Positions 34,827 to 43,048 of a stretch of 64,000 nucleotides of DNA are shown in pieces (positions within the stretch are counted from its first letter, which is position 1; each line of letters starts with the position of its first letter). The notes under the pieces were generated by a model. It was not told where the DNA came from. It worked only from the letters and a program-made list of their open reading frames with translations, and ran no database searches. The position numbers were made by a program, and so were the translations under genes. The DNA is taken from positions 211,970-275,969 of the forward strand of contig JANQJF010000113.1 of NCBI GenBank assembly GCA_028281765.1. The letters are read 5' to 3'. The DNA comes from Planctomycetota bacterium (GTDB taxonomy: Bacteria; Planctomycetota; UBA1135; UBA2386).

Positions 34827-35157
34827 CCATGTCGCGCAGGCGCTTCGCGAGGACTTCCATCACGTAGAGCGCGAACGCGGGGGTCTGTTGGATCAGGAGC
34901 AAGAATTGCGCTTGGTCGATCGGGCGCAGGATGCAATCCGTGCGGGCGATCGCGGTCGCGCTGCGGTCGCTGCAATCGATCACGGCCATCTCACCGAAGA
35001 TGTCGTCGACACCGAGCTTGCCGACCGTCTTCCCGCCGACCATGAGCTCGACTTCGCCTTCGATGATCGCGTACATCTCGTCGCCGGGGTCACCTTCGCG
35101 AAAGATGACTTCTTCGGCGGCGACGTGCTTGCCGTCTTCGGGGTTGAAGAGCTTCAT
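34813..35157 (-). CDS. Stand-alone cyclic-nucleotide-binding-domain protein
   Basis: A 114-residue protein that is essentially one cNMP-binding domain: EEVIFREGDPGDEMYAIIEGEVEL at the front, then the phosphate-binding cassette region DIFGEMAVIDCSDRSATAIAR, then a C-terminal helix. There is no DNA-binding domain, so it is not a Crp-type regulator; it could sense a nucleotide and act by protein contact. It is the first gene of the leftward operon and is divergent from trkA with about 200 bases between the starts. Confidence 0.85.
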   Translation of the reverse strand: MKLFNPEDGKHVAAEEVIFREGDPGDEMYAIIEGEVELMVGGKTVGKLGVDDIFGEMAVIDCSDRSATAIARTDCILRPIDQAQFLLLIQQTPAFALYVMEVLAKRLRDMDARL

Positions 35158-35275
35158 AGGGTCTCGAATCGTCGGGGGGGACCGCTCCGAGCATCCGGCA
35201 GGCCGGTGCCGCAGTCAAAGGGGCTGTTTCAAATCGTGCGGTCCGTCGAGCGAATTCGGACTCGCGGCGATGTTT

Positions 35276-35295
35276 GCCCGGGTTCGATGCCGGGC
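35276..35295. repeat. Inverted repeat in the trkA / cNMP intergenic region
   Basis: A perfect 6-bp inverted repeat (GCCCGG / CCGGGC) with the 8-base loop GTTCGATG lies 60 bases before the trkA start. It could be an operator or an RNA hairpin in the leader. It is short, so its significance is uncertain. Confidence 0.3.
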
Positions 35296-35354
35296 CCCGC
35301 GCTATACGTACCGACTACGAAAGCTCGCGACGGCCAACAGCCGCGCGCTACGCC

Positions 35355-36710
35355 GTGGACATTCTGATCGTCGGACTCGGAGAAGTCGGTTCTCACCTCG
35401 CGAAGGTGCTCTCGTCGAGCTCCGGTGGCGCCCATGACGTAACCGTCATCGACTCGTCGCGGCAGCGGCTGCGGCGCGTGACGGATCACATCGACGTCAA
35501 AGCGGTTTTCGGCGACGGCTCCCGCCCCGACGTGCTGGATCGGGCGGGTGCGGACTCGACCGACCTCCTGCTCGCCGTGTCCAACGACGACAACGTCAAC
35601 ATGCTCGCGTGCTTGTTCGGCAAGCGCATCGGCGCGAAGCAGACGGTGCTGCGCGTCAAGGACATGGCGCCGTTCCACCGGTTCCGGACGTTCTTCCGCA
35701 AGAACCTGATGTTCGACCAGATCCTGTCGCTCGAGGACTTGGCCGGCGAGGAGATCGTCAAGACGCTGCGACAGAACCAGGCGGTCGGCGTCGAGAACTT
35801 CGCGGACGGCAAGGTGCAGATGCGACGGCTGAGGCTCGCGGCCGATTCCCCGCTGATCGGCGTGCCGCTCAAGGAGTTGAAGATCCCGCCCGGCATGCTG
35901 ATCACCGCGATCGACCGCGATCACGACGTCGTGATCCCCGGCGGCGACGACATGTGTGGCGCGGACGACGAGGTGTTCGTGCTCGGGGAGCCGAAGGCGA
36001 TCGCGTCGTTCGAGAAGAAGACCGGGATTCGTTCGACGTATCTACGGTCCGTGGTGATGACCGGCGCGACGAGCGTCGTCGTGCAAGTGTGCAAAGCGCT
36101 TGACCGCCTGCACGTGCAGAGCCGGGTGATCGTGCAGGACCGCGAGGATGCGGAAAACCTCGCGACCCTGCTCGACAACACGCTGGTCTTGCATGGCGAA
36201 GGGACCGACCTCGAGCTGCTCAAGGAGGAGCACGTCGGCGACGCCGATGCGTTCCTCGGTTTGTCGGAGCACGACGAGACCAACCTGATGTCGTGTCAAC
36301 TCGCGAGTTCGCTTGGCGTCGCTCGCACCGTGGCCCTGGTGCACAAGCCGGACTACGTCTCGCTCTATCAGCAGCTGGGTATCGATGTCTCGATCTCGCC
36401 GCGGCTTCTGTGCGCCAACCGCATTCTTTCGTTCGTCCGAAGCGGGAGCATCAGCACCATCGCGACGATCGAGGAGGGCAAAGCCGAGGTCCTCGAACTC
36501 GAGGTGCCGAGCGGGAGCCGCCTCGTCGGCAAGATGATGAAGGACGCGAAGTTCCCGCGTGGGTGCGTGGTCGGTGCGATCGCCCGTGAGGGCGGTGACA
36601 TCGTGATTCCACGCGGTGACGACAAAATCGAGGCACTCGACAACCTGGTCGTGTTCGTGCTCAATGAGGTCGTCGAGCGCGTGATGTCGATGATCGGCGT
36701 CAGTCGGTAG
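35355..36710 (+). CDS. trkA: Trk potassium uptake regulator TrkA
   Basis: A 451-residue NAD-binding peripheral membrane protein that gates Trk/Ktr K+ channels. Two RCK_N Rossmann domains are visible, the first opening DILIVGLGEVGSHLAKVL (GxGxxG at 7-12) and the second near residue 235, each followed by an RCK_C domain (MRRLRLAADSPLIGVPLKEL; LELEVPSGSRLVGKMMKDA). The GTG at 35355 gives the usual N-terminus; the longer frame from 35274 is not needed. No trkH/trkG channel gene is adjacent. It is divergent from the cNMP-binding protein. Confidence 0.9.
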   Translation: MDILIVGLGEVGSHLAKVLSSSSGGAHDVTVIDSSRQRLRRVTDHIDVKAVFGDGSRPDVLDRAGADSTDLLLAVSNDDNVNMLACLFGKRIGAKQTVLRVKDMAPFHRFRTFFRKNLMFDQILSLEDLAGEEIVKTLRQNQAVGVENFADGKVQMRRLRLAADSPLIGVPLKELKIPPGMLITAIDRDHDVVIPGGDDMCGADDEVFVLGEPKAIASFEKKTGIRSTYLRSVVMTGATSVVVQVCKALDRLHVQSRVIVQDREDAENLATLLDNTLVLHGEGTDLELLKEEHVGDADAFLGLSEHDETNLMSCQLASSLGVARTVALVHKPDYVSLYQQLGIDVSISPRLLCANRILSFVRSGSISTIATIEEGKAEVLELEVPSGSRLVGKMMKDAKFPRGCVVGAIAREGGDIVIPRGDDKIEALDNLVVFVLNEVVERVMSMIGVSR

Positions 36711-36783
36711 CACGCGCCCGTCCGGCTGATGCCGGGCACCTTGCTCGTGTATGCTGCGCCCGCCGAGGCGCCCCCTCCGAACA

Positions 36784-38082
36784 ATGTCCGCTCCGAGTAG
36801 AATCCGCAGAATCCTCGTCCGATTCGTCGTCGTCTGCGTGTCGCTGCTGGTCTCCCTCGTGTTGGTCGAGATGGTCCTGCGGGTCACGTTTCCGCGCTAC
36901 CAGTACGCCGCGGAGTCGGCGCTCGACTTCGACTCACTGCTGATCTGGTCCCGCAAACCCGACACCGCAGTGGATCGGCAGCATCCGGACAACGGCACCA
37001 CGTATCAGGTGCACTACAACAATCTCGCGTTGCGTCAGGGTCGGGACATCAGCGAGGAGGAGCTGCAGAAGAACCGTCTGGTGTCGATCTTCGGCGATTC
37101 GTTCACTGAGAACGTCCGCATGAAGGGGCAGTACGTGTTCTCGGAAGTGCTCGACTTCCTCGAGAACCGTTCCGGTGAGCAGCTCGGCTCGGGCACCACC
37201 GTGCTGAACTACGGCGTCGACGGCTACGGGACGGACCAGTGCTACCTTCGCTACTCGTCACTGCAGAAGGCCGCGAATCCGGACTACGTCTTCTACGTGT
37301 TCTGCAAGAACGACGTGCGCAACATCTACGAGAACGGCTTGCTCCGGGCCGATGAGACCGGTCTGCAGATCGACGACAAGGGTGAGCCTCGCACGTTCAA
37401 GCGGAAGCGGCCGGGATGGTTCAAGCGGTTCCTCTCGGAGCTGTACCTGACCTACTTCCTGCGGGAGTCCATGGCCTCGATCGCCGGCGAGGGTGCCGAT
37501 GAGGGGGCGGACGAGCCCGAGGAGCCGCCGCCGCAGATGACCAGGCGGGACCGCGCGAAGGACCGCAAGGCCCGCGTGCACGACGCGCGCGCTGACGAGA
37601 TCCAGCGCAACATCGTCGCGGGTGACTTCGACGCCATTCAGGAGTTCCTCGACGTGTTTCTCGCGATCCTCGAGGTCTGGCGCGACGAGGTCGAAGAGCG
37701 TGGCGGCAAGTTCTGCATCGTCCTCTTACCGACGCGGTCGGAGGCGGTCGACGGATTCCTGAAGGAGCGCGGTTACGAGGTGCTCAATCTCGAGGCCGAG
37801 CTGCGCGAGATGGTGCCCGGCTTCCAATGGCGCGACATTCAGTTCAAGAACGACCTTCACTGGAACGAGAGGGGCAACATGCTGGCCGCGGTCGCGATCC
37901 ACAACTACCTGCGTCGTGCGGCGGGCAAGCCCGAACTCGGAATGGTCGAAGCCGCGCAAGCGCTGGCGCCCTACTACGGCGCGCTCGGTCTCGGATTCGA
38001 TGGCGCGCCGGTGCCTGAACCCGCCGACGAGTCGTTGCGCGATGCGATTCGCGCGCGCTACCTGGAATTGGATTCCAAGTAG
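36784..38082 (+). CDS. SGNH-hydrolase-like membrane-anchored protein
   Basis: A 432-residue protein with one N-terminal membrane helix (about 10-33) and an extracytoplasmic SGNH/GDSL-type domain. Block I is FGDSFTENV (nucleophile S106), a block-III-like segment is NYGVDGYGTDQ, and a block-V-like D-x-H motif is NDLHWNERGN near the C-terminus. An insertion of acidic and basic residues (about 235-270) interrupts the fold. Relatives include AlgX/AlgJ-like and other polysaccharide O-acetyltransferases or esterases. No partner acyltransferase is adjacent. Confidence 0.7.
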   Translation: MSAPSRIRRILVRFVVVCVSLLVSLVLVEMVLRVTFPRYQYAAESALDFDSLLIWSRKPDTAVDRQHPDNGTTYQVHYNNLALRQGRDISEEELQKNRLVSIFGDSFTENVRMKGQYVFSEVLDFLENRSGEQLGSGTTVLNYGVDGYGTDQCYLRYSSLQKAANPDYVFYVFCKNDVRNIYENGLLRADETGLQIDDKGEPRTFKRKRPGWFKRFLSELYLTYFLRESMASIAGEGADEGADEPEEPPPQMTRRDRAKDRKARVHDARADEIQRNIVAGDFDAIQEFLDVFLAILEVWRDEVEERGGKFCIVLLPTRSEAVDGFLKERGYEVLNLEAELREMVPGFQWRDIQFKNDLHWNERGNMLAAVAIHNYLRRAAGKPELGMVEAAQALAPYYGALGLGFDGAPVPEPADESLRDAIRARYLELDSK

Positions 38083-38097
38083 CCGGCGTCACACTCG

Positions 38098-40608
38098 TCA
38101 TTCTCCGTCGAGGACCTTTGGCCGGGCCCCGGTCATCGAGCCGAGGAACGTCACGATCGAAGCGACCTGCTCGTCCGAGAGGTCTCGGTTGAGCTGAACG
38201 TCCGCCATGTGGCGCACGGCCTCCGCAAGAGTCGCGATCGACCCGTCGTGGTAGTACGGCGCGGTCTCGGCGACATTCAGCAGGTTGCTGACCTTGAAGT
38301 AGTAGTCTTCGCCGGCGGAACCCGGGAGCGCGCCGTGGCCCTTGTCGGGACCCGTGCACGGCTTGATGAGGCCGAGCTTCTGCTGCATGCCGCCACCGAG
38401 CGTGCGGTACTGGTGGCAGGTCGAGCAGCCTACATTGACGAACGTGCTCATGCCCGCCTTCTCGGCGTTCGTGAGTGCGTCGTCATCGCCATCGAGATAG
38501 TCGTCCCAACGCGAGTGCGTCGCGAGCTGGCGGATGAAAGCTCCGAGCGCGCGAGCGGCTTTACTCGCGGTCGCGGACTTGGGCCCGTAGGTCGCCTTGA
38601 AGTCCGCGATGTATTCGGGGATCGAGTTGAGCTTCGACTCGAGCTGCGCGAGGTTCTGGAAGCCGTGGTAGTCGCCGAGCATCCACGCGACGGCTTCCTC
38701 GACCTTGCGGACGCGGTAGTCCCAGCCTTGGGCGAACTGGCGGTGCGCGTTGAAGATCGACGGGGTGTTGCGGAACCCGTTCGTCGCGACCTTCTGCCCG
38801 TCCTGTCCGAACTTGTCGAGCTGGTGGCACGTCGCGCACGAAGTCTTGCCGTCCATCGAGAGGCGGACGTCGCTGAAGAGCTTCTTGCCGAGCTTGATCT
38901 CTCTGGGGTAGAGCTCGTTGCGCTTATGCGCGTCGAACTCGCCGCCGAAGATGCCGCGCGCGACGTGGTCGTCGATCGCGTCGTCGGACGTCGGGCCTTC
39001 GGGCGCGCTGCCGTCGGCCTCGAGCAGTTTGTGGATCCTGCCGTTCTGCGTGCCGACGTAGAGGCTGCCGTCGGGGTGCTTGCCAAACGTCGTGAGCAGC
39101 GTCGGCCACTTCCCGAGTTGCAGGGTTTGCGACACGGTGAGGGTCTTCGTCGTGTCGCTCTTGGCCGGCAGTTCGATCGCCCAGATGCGACCGCTCAGGT
39201 AGTCGCAGAAGACGTACTTCCCCGTGAGCCAGCTGATTTCGTCGCTTTCGTAGACGTAGCCACCGATTACGGACATGCCGAGATCGCGGCCGTATTCGAA
39301 TAGCGGCGGCTCGTAGGCTTCGTCGCCGAGCGGCCACGGGTTCCGCGGCCAGGTGCCCTCGAAGAACGGCCAGCCGTGGTGGCGGCCGCGGCGGACGAAC
39401 GTGATCTCTTCGTTTCGGTCCTCGCCGATCTCCCCGGCGAGGATCCGCCCGTCGGGCGTGAACGACATGCGCCACGGGTTGCGGAATCCCCAAGCCCAAG
39501 TCTCCGGCGGGAACTTCTCGTTCCCGACGAACGGATTGTCGGCGGGGATGCCGTAGGGCTTGCCGTCCGACGTCGAGTCGACGTCGATGCGGAGCACCTT
39601 GCCGCGATACGTGTGGGAGGGCGAGCGGCCCTCGGTGAACTTGCCCTCTTCGCCGTCGCCGATGGCGATGTAGAGGAAGCCGTCGGGGCCGAACGCGAGC
39701 TGGCCGGCGTTGTGGTTGTCGCTGACTTGCCGGATGTCGATCAGGATCTGCGGCTCGCCTTTCACGGTGATCTTTTCCGGCGCGCCGCTCGCGTCGAGTT
39801 CCAGTGCCGCGACGTACGCCGAGCGGCTGTTGTCCGCCTTGCGGTAGTTGAACTGCAGGTAGGCCTTGGGCGTCGACGGGAAGTCGGGGTGCAGCGCGAA
39901 TCCGGTGAAGCCGGACTCGCCGCCGGCGAACAGCTTGCCGCCGAGTTGCTCGAACCACTTGGGGTTCAGGAGCGTGCCGCCGTGATCGGGGTCGTCCGTC
40001 GCGAGCCAGCGCAGGACGCCGTGCTTGATCGTGTAGAAGAGCGTCTTCGCGTCCTTCGTGAACACCAGGTTCGTGATGGCGCCACCGCGCTGCGAACGCA
40101 CCGGCTCGAACCGCAGGCTCTTCTCCGCGTCACCGGCTTCGGTGAACTCGTTGATGATGCGCGTCAGCGAGAGGTGTTCGTACTTCTCTTCGAACTCGAC
40201 CTTGTGGATGCGCAGGAAGTGGCGCGTCAGTGCGTCGACGTTCTTCTGGTGGGTGTGATCGTGCACCAGCCAGATCGCGTTGCCGCGATTGCGCATCCAC
40301 ATGATCAGCTGGTTGCAGTAGTACTGCGGGTTGCGCGGTCGGTAGGTGAGATACTGATACTTGATCCCGGCCTTCTTCAGGGGCTCTTCGAGTCCCTTCG
40401 TCGTCGGTCCGGGCACCAGTGCGACGTGCTGCCACTCTTCCCGGTGCTTCGCGAGAGTCGCGAGGATGCGCTCTTCCGGCGTTGCGTTCGGATCTTGGAT
40501 CTCGGGTTTCGTTTGCTCGGGGCCGGTCGACGACGAGTTGTCGTCGCTGCAAGCAGTGAAGCCGAGCGCGAGAGCGCTCGCCCAAATCCAGAACAGTAGA
40601 TTCCTCAT
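38098..40608 (-). CDS. Glucose/sorbosone-dehydrogenase-like protein fused to a diheme cytochrome c peroxidase-like domain
   Basis: An 836-residue lipoprotein (lipobox GFTAC, Cys20). Three parts are visible. Residues of about 30-160 form a domain I do not recognise, with HDHTHQKNVDALTRHFLRIH. The middle (about 170-510) is a soluble glucose/sorbosone dehydrogenase-type beta-propeller (FALHPDF, NHNAGQLAFGPDGFLYIAIGDG, YGIPADNPF, RNPWRMSF), a family that uses PQQ. The C-terminal part (about 540-830) is a MauG/cytochrome c peroxidase-like domain with two haem sites, CATCH and CSTCH. The fusion would pass electrons from sugar or aldehyde oxidation straight to c-type haems. The ATG at 40608 begins the signal peptide. 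Confidence 0.8.
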   Translation of the reverse strand: MRNLLFWIWASALALGFTACSDDNSSSTGPEQTKPEIQDPNATPEERILATLAKHREEWQHVALVPGPTTKGLEEPLKKAGIKYQYLTYRPRNPQYYCNQLIMWMRNRGNAIWLVHDHTHQKNVDALTRHFLRIHKVEFEEKYEHLSLTRIINEFTEAGDAEKSLRFEPVRSQRGGAITNLVFTKDAKTLFYTIKHGVLRWLATDDPDHGGTLLNPKWFEQLGGKLFAGGESGFTGFALHPDFPSTPKAYLQFNYRKADNSRSAYVAALELDASGAPEKITVKGEPQILIDIRQVSDNHNAGQLAFGPDGFLYIAIGDGEEGKFTEGRSPSHTYRGKVLRIDVDSTSDGKPYGIPADNPFVGNEKFPPETWAWGFRNPWRMSFTPDGRILAGEIGEDRNEEITFVRRGRHHGWPFFEGTWPRNPWPLGDEAYEPPLFEYGRDLGMSVIGGYVYESDEISWLTGKYVFCDYLSGRIWAIELPAKSDTTKTLTVSQTLQLGKWPTLLTTFGKHPDGSLYVGTQNGRIHKLLEADGSAPEGPTSDDAIDDHVARGIFGGEFDAHKRNELYPREIKLGKKLFSDVRLSMDGKTSCATCHQLDKFGQDGQKVATNGFRNTPSIFNAHRQFAQGWDYRVRKVEEAVAWMLGDYHGFQNLAQLESKLNSIPEYIADFKATYGPKSATASKAARALGAFIRQLATHSRWDDYLDGDDDALTNAEKAGMSTFVNVGCSTCHQYRTLGGGMQQKLGLIKPCTGPDKGHGALPGSAGEDYYFKVSNLLNVAETAPYYHDGSIATLAEAVRHMADVQLNRDLSDEQVASIVTFLGSMTGARPKVLDGE

Positions 40609-40740
40609 GGTGGGTGCTCCTGCGACGCCCGGAAGCGACGCTGGTCGAGCGCAAGATAGCATCGGCGAGCCCCCGCGATAGTGGGGTAGGAGGCTTTCCC
40701 TTCTTCGGCCTGCTGTGTGGCCGGAATCAACAATTTGGCC

Positions 40741-41412
40741 CTACTTGAGGACCGTAATGCCGTCGGCGCGGTGCTTGGCTTGGCGCGGTTTCGGGTCGAG
40801 CTGAGGCACCAACAGCATCTCGCGAATGCGATCCGGACCGCTGAAGACGACGAAGCGCTCGCGGCGACTCTCTTGCTCCAGAGTCGCGACGCCGGCGACG
40901 AGTCCGACAAAATGCAGCTCGTCGTCGATGCTGACGAACAGCGGCGTTCCCACGGGCAGGTGGACACCGGGCCAGGTCGCGACGTCTCCGTCGATCCCGG
41001 GCTTCCGGGCCAGGGCCATGGTGTTGCCGTAGACGTCGTCCCCGCGCATCGTCAGCGCCAGAATCGTGTCGTCCTGCGTCAAGTCGCGGCCGAGCAGCGG
41101 CGCGATCTGGTGCTTGAGGTCGATCTCCGCGCGGTAGAACACGCCGCCCGCGGGCGTGACCGTGCCATCCTCGGTGTAGACCTGGCTGCCGAGAAAGTAG
41201 TGCACCCGGCACGCACCCTCGGTCGCCGTGCGCCCCAGAAACAGGATGCCGTGGTCGGTGGCCGCACCGTACTCGACACCCTTCATCGTCTCGATGCGCA
41301 CGACGGGACGCGAGCCGGACGGCCGGAGGTTCGCTGCCGAGAACAGCCACGAGGTGCAGCCCGGCAAGATCGTCGTGACCGCGAGCGCGGCGATGGCGAA
41401 GCAGCGGTTCAT
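40741..41412 (-). CDS. Hypothetical lipoprotein
   Basis: A 223-residue lipoprotein with lipobox ILPGC. The mature part is beta-rich and has no family I recognise; LKHQIAPLLGRDLTQDDTILALTMRGDDVYGNTMAL is its most distinctive stretch. The start at 41412 overlaps the stop of the upstream gene (ATGA), so it is translated with the secreted protein at 41409-43001. Confidence 0.6.
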   Translation of the reverse strand: MNRCFAIAALAVTTILPGCTSWLFSAANLRPSGSRPVVRIETMKGVEYGAATDHGILFLGRTATEGACRVHYFLGSQVYTEDGTVTPAGGVFYRAEIDLKHQIAPLLGRDLTQDDTILALTMRGDDVYGNTMALARKPGIDGDVATWPGVHLPVGTPLFVSIDDELHFVGLVAGVATLEQESRRERFVVFSGPDRIREMLLVPQLDPKPRQAKHRADGITVLK

Positions 41413-43001
41413 TTCTTCGTGATATGGGAGGTCGACCACGACTTCCACGCGGACTCGAAGGCCTTCTTGTCGATCGTGTCGAAGGTGGCCTTCATCGCCT
41501 TGGTCGAGCTCTTGGTCTTCTTGATCGTCTCTACGTACGTCGGCAGGAGTTTGGTCCAGCCTTCATCCCACTTGCCCTTGAGCTTGGACTTTCCGCGCTT
41601 GAGCATCGAGACGAGCGAGTAGGCCTGCGCGCGCCACTTGGCGAAGTCCTCGTTGTCCTCGTCGCCGAGATACTTGTCGTCGTGGTAGCGCAGGAACTCG
41701 CTGAGGCCCGCGTTGTCGCCCTTCTTGAACAGCGTCTTGACGCCGTCCGGGCCGTTGATGCGGAACTTGCTGGGAGCGTAGACCCACTTCTTGCCGGCCT
41801 TCTTGTAGCAGGCGAAGTACTCGGCGAGGCCGTGTGCGAGCCAGCCGCCGGTCTTCGCGCCGCGGAAGTAAGCGTGGGCGTATTGGTACCAGCCCTCCGC
41901 GGCCGCGAGCTCCTTCGCGTCGCGATCGCCACCGAGCATGATCACGACTTCGCCGGACGAGGGGTTGAAGAAGCTCTCGGCGCGCACCGGCGGGCTGCCG
42001 TAGAGGCGCATCGTGTGCCGGTCGTAGCAGATCCGCAGCACGGGGTACGTCGACTTCATCTTGTCGTGCGGCGGGTACTCCTCGCGGTAGAGCTTCTGGA
42101 GCCCCTCGAAGTGGTCGACGATCGGCTTCGCCGTCGCGAGTGCCTTCGCCTGCTTGTTCGACTTCGGCTTCCACGAGTAGAGCACCAGGCAGCTCTCGGT
42201 CGTGTAGTAGTCCCAGCCGTCGATGCCACGGATGCCCTGCACGGCGGCGTCGAGCACGGCCTTGCGTTCGGGTGTGTTCGCGAATTGGTCCTTCTCGGCG
42301 TTCGCGTCCACGGCACTCGCGCTGCTGCTCGCCAGCACTTCGAGCGCGCCGGTCATCGACTTCGCGATCTTCAGGTGCTTGCTGTCGGGCTTGTCCTTGA
42401 AGATCGGCCAAGAGAACACGAGAGCGATCTCGCGGTCAGGCAGCTTGTAGTTGCGCGCGTAGTAGTACCAGTGGAACGGCAAGTTTGCGTCGTCGATCTT
42501 GTCCGCCATCGCGTACTCGTAGATCCAGCTCTCGGGCAGCTTCTTCTTGGCCTTCTGCTTCTTGCCTTCCTTGCCGCCCTTGCCGAACCACTTGAAGCTG
42601 TCGCTGCCCGGGTACTTGTCGGTGATGAAGTGGACGAAGTTGCGCGCGCCCGCGTCGAACTTCCGCTTCTCGATGTTGCGCCGCCGTAGCTCCGCCTGGT
42701 CCTTCGGCTTGTCCTTGTAGACCTTCGGCTTCTTGAACTCGTAGACGTCGAGTCCCCAGTTGAAGGGCTGCGAGCCCTTCATGATGAACTGCTGTCGCGA
42801 CTTCGGCTCGAAGCGCGCGCGGCGGTGCAGGTCCAGCACCGACTTCTCCTCGCCGAGCTCCATCGGCACCGGCTTGAGCTTCTTGTGGCACTTGAGCCGG
42901 AGGCCCGCGGCGGTGACTTCTTCCCAGCGGTACTCCTGGGCAGGGGCCGTCATCGCGAGCGCGACGACGGCGAGTGCGGCGAGACTTGGACGCGCGTTCA
43001 T
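41409..43001 (-). CDS. Secreted protein resembling an inactive gluzincin peptidase
   Basis: A 530-residue secreted protein (signal peptide ending TAPAQ), Lys-rich and of unknown function. Near residue 365 it has YQYAHAYFRGA, then GGWLAHGLAEYFACYKK, the spacing of a DUF1570/peptidase MA-like gluzincin (HExxH, then W-x-x-EG-x-A-E), but the first His-Glu pair is replaced by Tyr-Gln. It is likely non-catalytic. It is translationally coupled to the lipoprotein downstream and divergent from sulfatase 2, 47 bases away. Confidence 0.55.
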   Translation of the reverse strand: MNARPSLAALAVVALAMTAPAQEYRWEEVTAAGLRLKCHKKLKPVPMELGEEKSVLDLHRRARFEPKSRQQFIMKGSQPFNWGLDVYEFKKPKVYKDKPKDQAELRRRNIEKRKFDAGARNFVHFITDKYPGSDSFKWFGKGGKEGKKQKAKKKLPESWIYEYAMADKIDDANLPFHWYYYARNYKLPDREIALVFSWPIFKDKPDSKHLKIAKSMTGALEVLASSSASAVDANAEKDQFANTPERKAVLDAAVQGIRGIDGWDYYTTESCLVLYSWKPKSNKQAKALATAKPIVDHFEGLQKLYREEYPPHDKMKSTYPVLRICYDRHTMRLYGSPPVRAESFFNPSSGEVVIMLGGDRDAKELAAAEGWYQYAHAYFRGAKTGGWLAHGLAEYFACYKKAGKKWVYAPSKFRINGPDGVKTLFKKGDNAGLSEFLRYHDDKYLGDEDNEDFAKWRAQAYSLVSMLKRGKSKLKGKWDEGWTKLLPTYVETIKKTKSSTKAMKATFDTIDKKAFESAWKSWSTSHITKK

Positions 43002-43048
43002 GCCGCGGAGAATAGCACGGGGTGACGGACGCGGGCTAGACTCGCGGC

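Noticed and set aside
35246..35300. A possible tRNA-like structure with TTCGATG and paired GGGGC/GCCCC ends.
   Set aside because: There is no D-loop GG, no seven-base anticodon loop, and the T-stem pairing is wrong; kept only as a short inverted repeat.
40706..40723. A CGGCC/GGCCG hairpin after the lipoprotein gene at 40741-41412.
   Set aside because: The stem is only five bases and no U-tract follows; it is too weak to call a terminator.
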